A stretch of DNA of 15,702 bases, from assembly GCA_964434585.1 (NCBI GenBank), contig CAYSVN010000024.1:1-15702 (forward strand). Direction: 5' to 3'. Source of the stretch: CAYSVN01 sp964434585 (GTDB lineage Bacteria > Patescibacteriota > Gracilibacteria > Peribacterales > Peribacteraceae). Both the position numbers and the translations under genes were made by a program. Below the pieces are notes generated by a model that saw only the letters and a list, made by a program, of their open reading frames with translations, did no database searches and was not told where the DNA came from. Positions 12,438 through 15,702 of the stretch are shown piece after piece; within the stretch, counting starts at the first letter, position 1; each line of letters opens with the position of its first letter.

Positions 12438-12871
12438 GACTGTAGCATAACAGAATTAATCTCATCAATCGATGATTCAATAAGTCTACGTGTGGAGTTA
12501 AATAAATGCATTTCCAAAGCTTCTTCTGTGGTAAACCAGCCGTAATCAGTAAATTCTTCGTTTGTAACAACTTGCTGCAGTTCTACACTAGAGATTGTCG
12601 CTAAGAAATCAGTAAATTCAAACCGAAGATTTGGATCTTTAAAATCTGCACTAGGTTCTTTTACTGCTTCTCCTAATTTTTTTATAATTTTAATTTTGGC
12701 ATTTAGCTCTTCGCTTGTTTCCCTTATAAAAGCCTGCTCTGCGGTTTCACCTGGTTTTATTCCCCCACCGTTTACAACCCAACCATTCCATTTTGGCCCA
12801 GTACCCAGAAAGAATGCTCGCTCTGGATTTACAATAATTCCACCAGCCACTTCTTTTGTTCTTATGCTCAT
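12434..12871 (-). CDS. Nudix hydrolase
   Basis: The 145-residue protein carries a Nudix box GGIKPGETAEQAFIRETSEE (36-55) followed by LNAKI; the catalytic REXXEE core (R-E-T-S-E-E) is intact, while the usual hydrophobic residue after RE is Thr and the last Gly of the box is Asn. It starts VAGGIIVNPERAFFLGTGPKWNGWVVNGGG, like MutT-type enzymes, and hydrolyses a nucleoside diphosphate-linked substrate, identity unknown. WFTTEEALEM near the C-terminus is the common ending. It has an extended -10 box 7 nt before the ATG and no SD, so it may be leaderless. The unrecognised 323-aa gene ends 48 nt upstream. It is coupled with the yibE/F-like gene by a 4-bp overlap. Confidence 0.92.
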   Translation of the reverse strand: MSIRTKEVAGGIIVNPERAFFLGTGPKWNGWVVNGGGIKPGETAEQAFIRETSEELNAKIKIIKKLGEAVKEPSADFKDPNLRFEFTDFLATISSVELQQVVTNEEFTDYGWFTTEEALEMHLFNSTRRLIESSIDEINSVMLQS

Positions 12872-12878
12872 ACTTTAA

Positions 12879-12887
12879 AGCATATCA
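12879..12887 (-). promoter_or_regulatory. Extended -10 promoter of the Nudix gene
   Basis: TGATATGCT (12887-12879, minus) matches the extended -10 form TGnTATnnT, followed by 7 nt and the ATG at 12871. No clear -35. A leaderless start is implied. Confidence 0.4.
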
Positions 12888-12919
12888 AAATTACCGTATA
12901 CAATCGATGTTAAGACTTT

Positions 12920-13891
12920 TTACTGAAAGTAATAACGCAAAGAATTTAAAAGGCGAACGCCTGGCCACCTCCAAGGCGGATTTTTTTCAATGTTATCTGA
13001 TATTTTTTCTAAGCCTTTCCAGGCTTCTTCTAAATAGTTTATTTCATCATGAGTTAACTCTCTGTTGTTAAATGCTTCAATATTATTAGCAAATATTAAT
13101 GCAAAAACTTTTCCTCTATCTTTTAATATTTTTAATAATGCCAGTTTATACATTCCTATGGTGCTAAAGCTTGAATTAGCTGGAGCTTCTGGGTAGAGAT
13201 TTAGCCTCTCTTGTATTTTTTTAATAGCATCATCAATAGCCTGATTGTCAAAATTTACTGTTCTTTTTAAGGATTTTTGCTTAAAACGCTCTAATCTTGC
13301 GGGAATTTTTTCCTTATTGTTTTTAGATGTGTATGGCGTTTTTACATGTTGTGGCATGCCACCTTCTGCAAATCTATCATACAGTTCTCTGGCCCAAGCA
13401 TCTGTGTCTTTTTTTATTTTTATCTCTATTTCTTCGGTAGTAGGAGCGCTTTCTTTATCGCCCACTACTTCTGCCTGAGCTCCTTCTGTTTTAGGTTTAA
13501 AATCTAGAGTAGAAGGAGGCTCTGTTAGTAGATTTTCTTGTTGTGGTAGTTTTGATTTTTGTTTTCTTAACACTGTGGCTGCATTTTTACATTGCTCCAC
13601 AGCTTCTTCAATACGCCAATCAACTTCTATTATTTTATCAAATTTTTCTTCTATCTTTTTACGAATTTTACTATGATCAATCTTTACATTTTCTGCCAGT
13701 GGGTCAGTAGTCATCTCTATAAACACTAACTGTCTTATCATACTGTCTTGCTCTTCAAATTCTAGGTCTTCATCTGGTATGTTTTCTGCTTGCGCTTCTG
13801 AATTACTAATTAACAATTCCCAGTCTGCATTGGTTAATTTGTAAGAGCTGTCTTCCGACGACTCATGGCCTGATTTTGGTATTTCACCCAT
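12920..13891 (-). CDS. Unrecognised charged cytosolic protein, 323 aa
   Basis: No family is recognised. ATG 13891 (MGEIPKSGHESSED) is chosen because an extended -10, TGTTATAAT, lies upstream with only 6 nt between; a GTG-type frame open to 13927 would add 12 residues that overlap that promoter. The protein is very rich in Glu, Lys and Asp, with no signal peptide or TM segment. It has an acidic N-terminal part (1-60), helical segments (about 80-120), a low-complexity linker (QENLLTEPPSTLDFKPKTEG and following, about 120-160), and a C-terminal helical domain (about 205-323) with FDNQAIDDAIKKIQERLNLY and ELTHDEINYLEEAWKGLEKI. It is the first gene of a minus-strand cluster with Nudix and yibE/F. 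Confidence 0.65.
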   Translation of the reverse strand: MGEIPKSGHESSEDSSYKLTNADWELLISNSEAQAENIPDEDLEFEEQDSMIRQLVFIEMTTDPLAENVKIDHSKIRKKIEEKFDKIIEVDWRIEEAVEQCKNAATVLRKQKSKLPQQENLLTEPPSTLDFKPKTEGAQAEVVGDKESAPTTEEIEIKIKKDTDAWARELYDRFAEGGMPQHVKTPYTSKNNKEKIPARLERFKQKSLKRTVNFDNQAIDDAIKKIQERLNLYPEAPANSSFSTIGMYKLALLKILKDRGKVFALIFANNIEAFNNRELTHDEINYLEEAWKGLEKISDNIEKNPPWRWPGVRLLNSLRYYFQ

Positions 13892-13897
13892 CTTATT

Positions 13898-13906
13898 ATT
13901 ATAACA
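13898..13906 (-). promoter_or_regulatory. Extended -10 promoter of the 323-aa gene, leaderless
   Basis: TGTTATAAT (13906-13898, minus) is a perfect extended -10. Only AATAAG separates it from ATG 13891. No -35 is needed for an extended -10, and none is visible. Confidence 0.6.
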
Positions 13907-13985
13907 TGGTTCGGCTACGCCCACCATAACAGAAGCTATATCCTATAGACTGAATAAAGTGTGTAAGTATTAAATCAATACAAAC

Positions 13986-14008
13986 AAAAAAACCACCTTA
14001 CGGTAGTT
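13986..14008 (-). terminator. Terminator following a tRNA 3' fragment
   Basis: On the minus strand AACTACC (14008-14002), loop GTAA and GGTGGTT (13997-13991) form a 7-bp stem with one G-U pair, ending in seven T. It begins 5 nt after the CCA of the tRNA fragment, as expected for a tRNA gene terminator. The stem is usable on the plus strand too, with TTTTAT. Confidence 0.75.
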
Positions 14009-14013
14009 TTATC

Positions 14014-14033
14014 TGGCGGAGCATGTGGGTCTC
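14014..14033 (-). pseudogene. 3' end of a tRNA without the body (possible attachment-site remnant)
   Basis: The minus strand reads GAGA (end of a T-loop), CCCAC (T-stem 3' strand), ATGCTCC (acceptor 3' strand), G (discriminator) and CCA, exactly the spacing of a tRNA 3' end, then a terminator. Upstream of it no matching T-stem, anticodon arm or GGAGCAT acceptor strand is found within 80 nt. It differs from tRNA-Trp in this window. Displaced tRNA 3' ends like this are left when an element integrates into a tRNA gene. Confidence 0.65.
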
Positions 14034-14060
14034 ATGCCCTTCTTTGGTCTATTAGAAATA

Positions 14061-14089
14061 TTGCTACAAACAATAGATATAAGTATAAT
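14061..14089 (+). promoter_or_regulatory. Promoter of the small membrane protein gene
   Basis: TTGCTA (14061-14066), a 17-nt spacer and TATAAT (14084-14089). The ATG at 14098 is 8 nt beyond the -10, so the transcript would begin at or within 2 nt of it. Confidence 0.6.
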
Positions 14090-14097
14090 ATTTTCTT

Positions 14098-14376
14098 ATG
14101 GAAAATTATATTTCAGAAATTATTGTCGGCGTTATTACAACAATAATTGTTGGGTGGCTTGGATTAGGCAAGTCAAAAGTTGTTGTAATACGTGGTCAAA
14201 AACGAAATAATAAGTGGAAGTGGTTAATGATTTTTTCAGTATTGTTAGGTGTTTTAGATATCTATCTGATGATCAATGGGCGTACGATACTTGGTTTAGA
14301 ACCTGGAATTTTATTGTTAGCGGCTGTTGTTAGTTATTATGGAAGCAAGCTACTTAATTGGCTTTTTGGTTCTTAA
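14098..14376 (+). CDS. Small membrane protein, 92 aa (unrecognised)
   Basis: Three hydrophobic stretches are visible: about 7-23 (IIVGVITTIIVGWLGLG), 43-59 (LMIFSVLLGVLDIYLMI) and 66-90 (GLEPGILLLAAVVSYYGSKL). A basic loop, KSKVVVIRGQKRNNKWK, lies between the first two and is probably cytoplasmic. No family is recognised. A good promoter ends 8 nt before the start and there is no SD. It is the first gene to the right of the tRNA fragment and may belong to an integrated element together with the DUF2130 gene. Confidence 0.65.
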   Translation: MENYISEIIVGVITTIIVGWLGLGKSKVVVIRGQKRNNKWKWLMIFSVLLGVLDIYLMINGRTILGLEPGILLLAAVVSYYGSKLLNWLFGS

Positions 14377-14521
14377 GTTTAATCGCTATCAAACATCTAA
14401 GTATATAAGCAGCCACATATTGTATAGCATTTACAGCTGTAGGTTATAAAAAAAATGCGATACAATAACAGTAATCTATCTAAAGCTATTTAGAGTCTTA
14501 CTTCATAATAAGCTAGCACAT

Positions 14522-15702
14522 ATGAATGACATTATATGCCCACATTGCAATAAAACCTTTAAAGTTGATGATGCAGGGTTTGCGGATCTACTTAAGCAGG
14601 TTCGTGATGATCAATTTAAACAAGAGGTACATGACCGCTTAGCCATTGCACAACGCGATCAAGAGAATGCAGTAAAGCTTGCAGAAGCAAATATTAAACA
14701 GAAAGCACAAGAACACCTTGCAAAAAAAGATGCTGAAATAGCAGCCATGAAATCAACCATAGAGAATGAGGAATTGCAGAAAAAACTTGCGATTACCCAA
14801 GCAGTAAACGCTGTTGAAAAAGAACGAGACGACCTTAAAAACAAGCTGCAAAGCAAGGAGCATGAGATGCAAATTAGTAATAATGCTTTAAAAGAACAGC
14901 ATGAACATGAATTGCGCTCAAAGGATGAGATTATTGAACGCTATAAAGATATGAAATTAAAGCTAAGCACCAAGATGGTCGGTGAAACCTTAGAACAACA
15001 CTGCGAAGTTGAGTTTAACAAGTTAAGAGCAACCGCTTTCCCTCATGCTTATTTTGAAAAAGACAATGATGCCAGCACAGGCTATAAAGGTGATTATATT
15101 TACCGTGAATCTGATAGCGAAGGTAATGAAATAATTTCTATTATGTTTGAAATGAAAAATGAAGGAGACGAAACCAGTACAAAAAAACGTAATGAAGATT
15201 TTTTACAAAAACTTGATAAAGATCGTAAAGATAAAAAATGTGAATATGCCATTTTAGTGTCATTACTAGAGGCTGATAGCGAATTATACAATACTGGTAT
15301 TGTTGATGTATCTCATAAATATCCAAAAATGTATGTAATTCGACCACAGTTTTTTATTCAGATTATCACCCTTCTTCGCAATGCAGCCATGAGCTCTTTA
15401 CAATACAAAGCAGAGCTTGCACTGGTAAAAAACCAAAATATTGATATTACTAATTTTGAAAATGATATTAATACCTTTAAAGAAGGGTTTGCAAAAAACT
15501 ACGACTTAGCTAGCCGTAAGTTTAAAGCCGCCATTGAGGGCATAGATAAAACCATTAAACAGCTGGAAAAAACTAAAGAAGCTCTTGTTTCTTCTGAAAA
15601 TAATTTGCGCCTTGCTAATAACAAAGCTGAAGATTTAACGATAAAAAAGCTAACCCGTGGTAATCCGACTATGACTGCTAAATTTAAGGAGCAGGCAGAT
15701 GG
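14522..15702 (+). CDS. DUF2130-family coiled-coil protein (partial, runs off the window)
   Basis: The frame opens at ATG 14522 and remains open to the last base (393 codons seen). It begins with a CxxC zinc-knuckle-like motif, ICPHCNKTF (5-13), then a long coiled coil (about 25-150, rich in Lys, Glu and Gln). The conserved DUF2130 domain follows at about 160-300: KGDYIYRES, EIISIMFEMKNEGD, RNEDFLQKLDKDRKDKKCEY, LLEADSELYNTGIVDVS and YVIRPQFFIQIITLLRNAA. D191, E210 and K212 (FEMKN) resemble a PD-(D/E)XK nuclease site, which is inference. A second coiled coil (about 300-370) leads into LTRGNPTM, near the usual end, so little is probably missing. CATAAT 12 nt before the start may be the -10. Function unknown. 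Confidence 0.88.
   Translation, partial: MNDIICPHCNKTFKVDDAGFADLLKQVRDDQFKQEVHDRLAIAQRDQENAVKLAEANIKQKAQEHLAKKDAEIAAMKSTIENEELQKKLAITQAVNAVEKERDDLKNKLQSKEHEMQISNNALKEQHEHELRSKDEIIERYKDMKLKLSTKMVGETLEQHCEVEFNKLRATAFPHAYFEKDNDASTGYKGDYIYRESDSEGNEIISIMFEMKNEGDETSTKKRNEDFLQKLDKDRKDKKCEYAILVSLLEADSELYNTGIVDVSHKYPKMYVIRPQFFIQIITLLRNAAMSSLQYKAELALVKNQNIDITNFENDINTFKEGFAKNYDLASRKFKAAIEGIDKTIKQLEKTKEALVSSENNLRLANNKAEDLTIKKLTRGNPTMTAKFKEQAD

Noticed and set aside
14025..14210. Plus-strand 61-codon frame from GTG inside the tRNA fragment
   Set aside because: It overlaps the better supported 92-aa membrane protein in another frame and starts inside the tRNA remnant.

Overview
The window looks like the genome of a small, AT-rich bacterium, most likely a member of the Patescibacteria (CPR). 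The clues are short intergenic gaps, a TrmB-like regulator of the type abundant in that group, many short proteins without a clear family, few Shine-Dalgarno sites, and housekeeping genes (rnpA-yidC, hup, lspA) mixed with orphan genes. This placement is an inference from gene content. Stops are TAA, TAG and TGA, and nothing suggests recoded UGA.

Layout. 1-1158: a 34-codon single-helix membrane ORF (minus, own promoter, SD and terminator) is divergent from a TrmB-family regulator whose start region carries a perfect 9-bp palindrome. 1194-2023: tRNA-Trp with a tandemly duplicated upstream/promoter region, a short Cys-tailed ferritin-like protein, and REP-like repeats. 2024-4191 (minus): HU, a heptamer/hairpin repeat block, then yidC and rnpA (overlapping). 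4307-6781 (plus): a multi-repeat TM_helix (mechanosensitive-like) protein and a secreted trypsin-like protease. 6880-8216 (minus): class I fructose-bisphosphate aldolase, translationally coupled to a DUF6428 protein with a Cys tail. 8359-8703 (minus): a GC-rich DNA-binding protein with AT-hook-like motifs, probably acquired. 8896-9973 (plus): LspA signal peptidase II and an unrecognised 192-residue protein. 9980-13891 (minus): an unrecognised charged protein, Nudix hydrolase, YibE/F-like permease, a MITE-like segment, a two-helix coiled-coil membrane protein and an RBBP9/YdeN-like hydrolase. 13986-14033: terminator plus the exact 3' end of a tRNA with no tRNA body, resembling a displaced attachment site. 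14098-15702 (plus): a small membrane protein and a DUF2130 coiled-coil/nuclease-like protein running off the edge; this side may be an integrated element.

How the genes fit together. RnpA (tRNA 5' processing), YidC (membrane insertion), LspA (lipoprotein signal removal) and HU (nucleoid) are core functions. The protease, the channel-like protein, YibE/F and the small TM proteins form an envelope set. No single obvious new pathway emerges. The strongest unusual signals are (a) repeated -10 boxes only 4-8 nt before start codons, implying leaderless mRNAs; (b) the tRNA 3' fragment marking a possible island boundary; (c) the unannotated small membrane gene beside the regulator; (d) Cys/His-rich C-terminal tails on three otherwise unrelated proteins; and (e) several structured repeats in the gaps.
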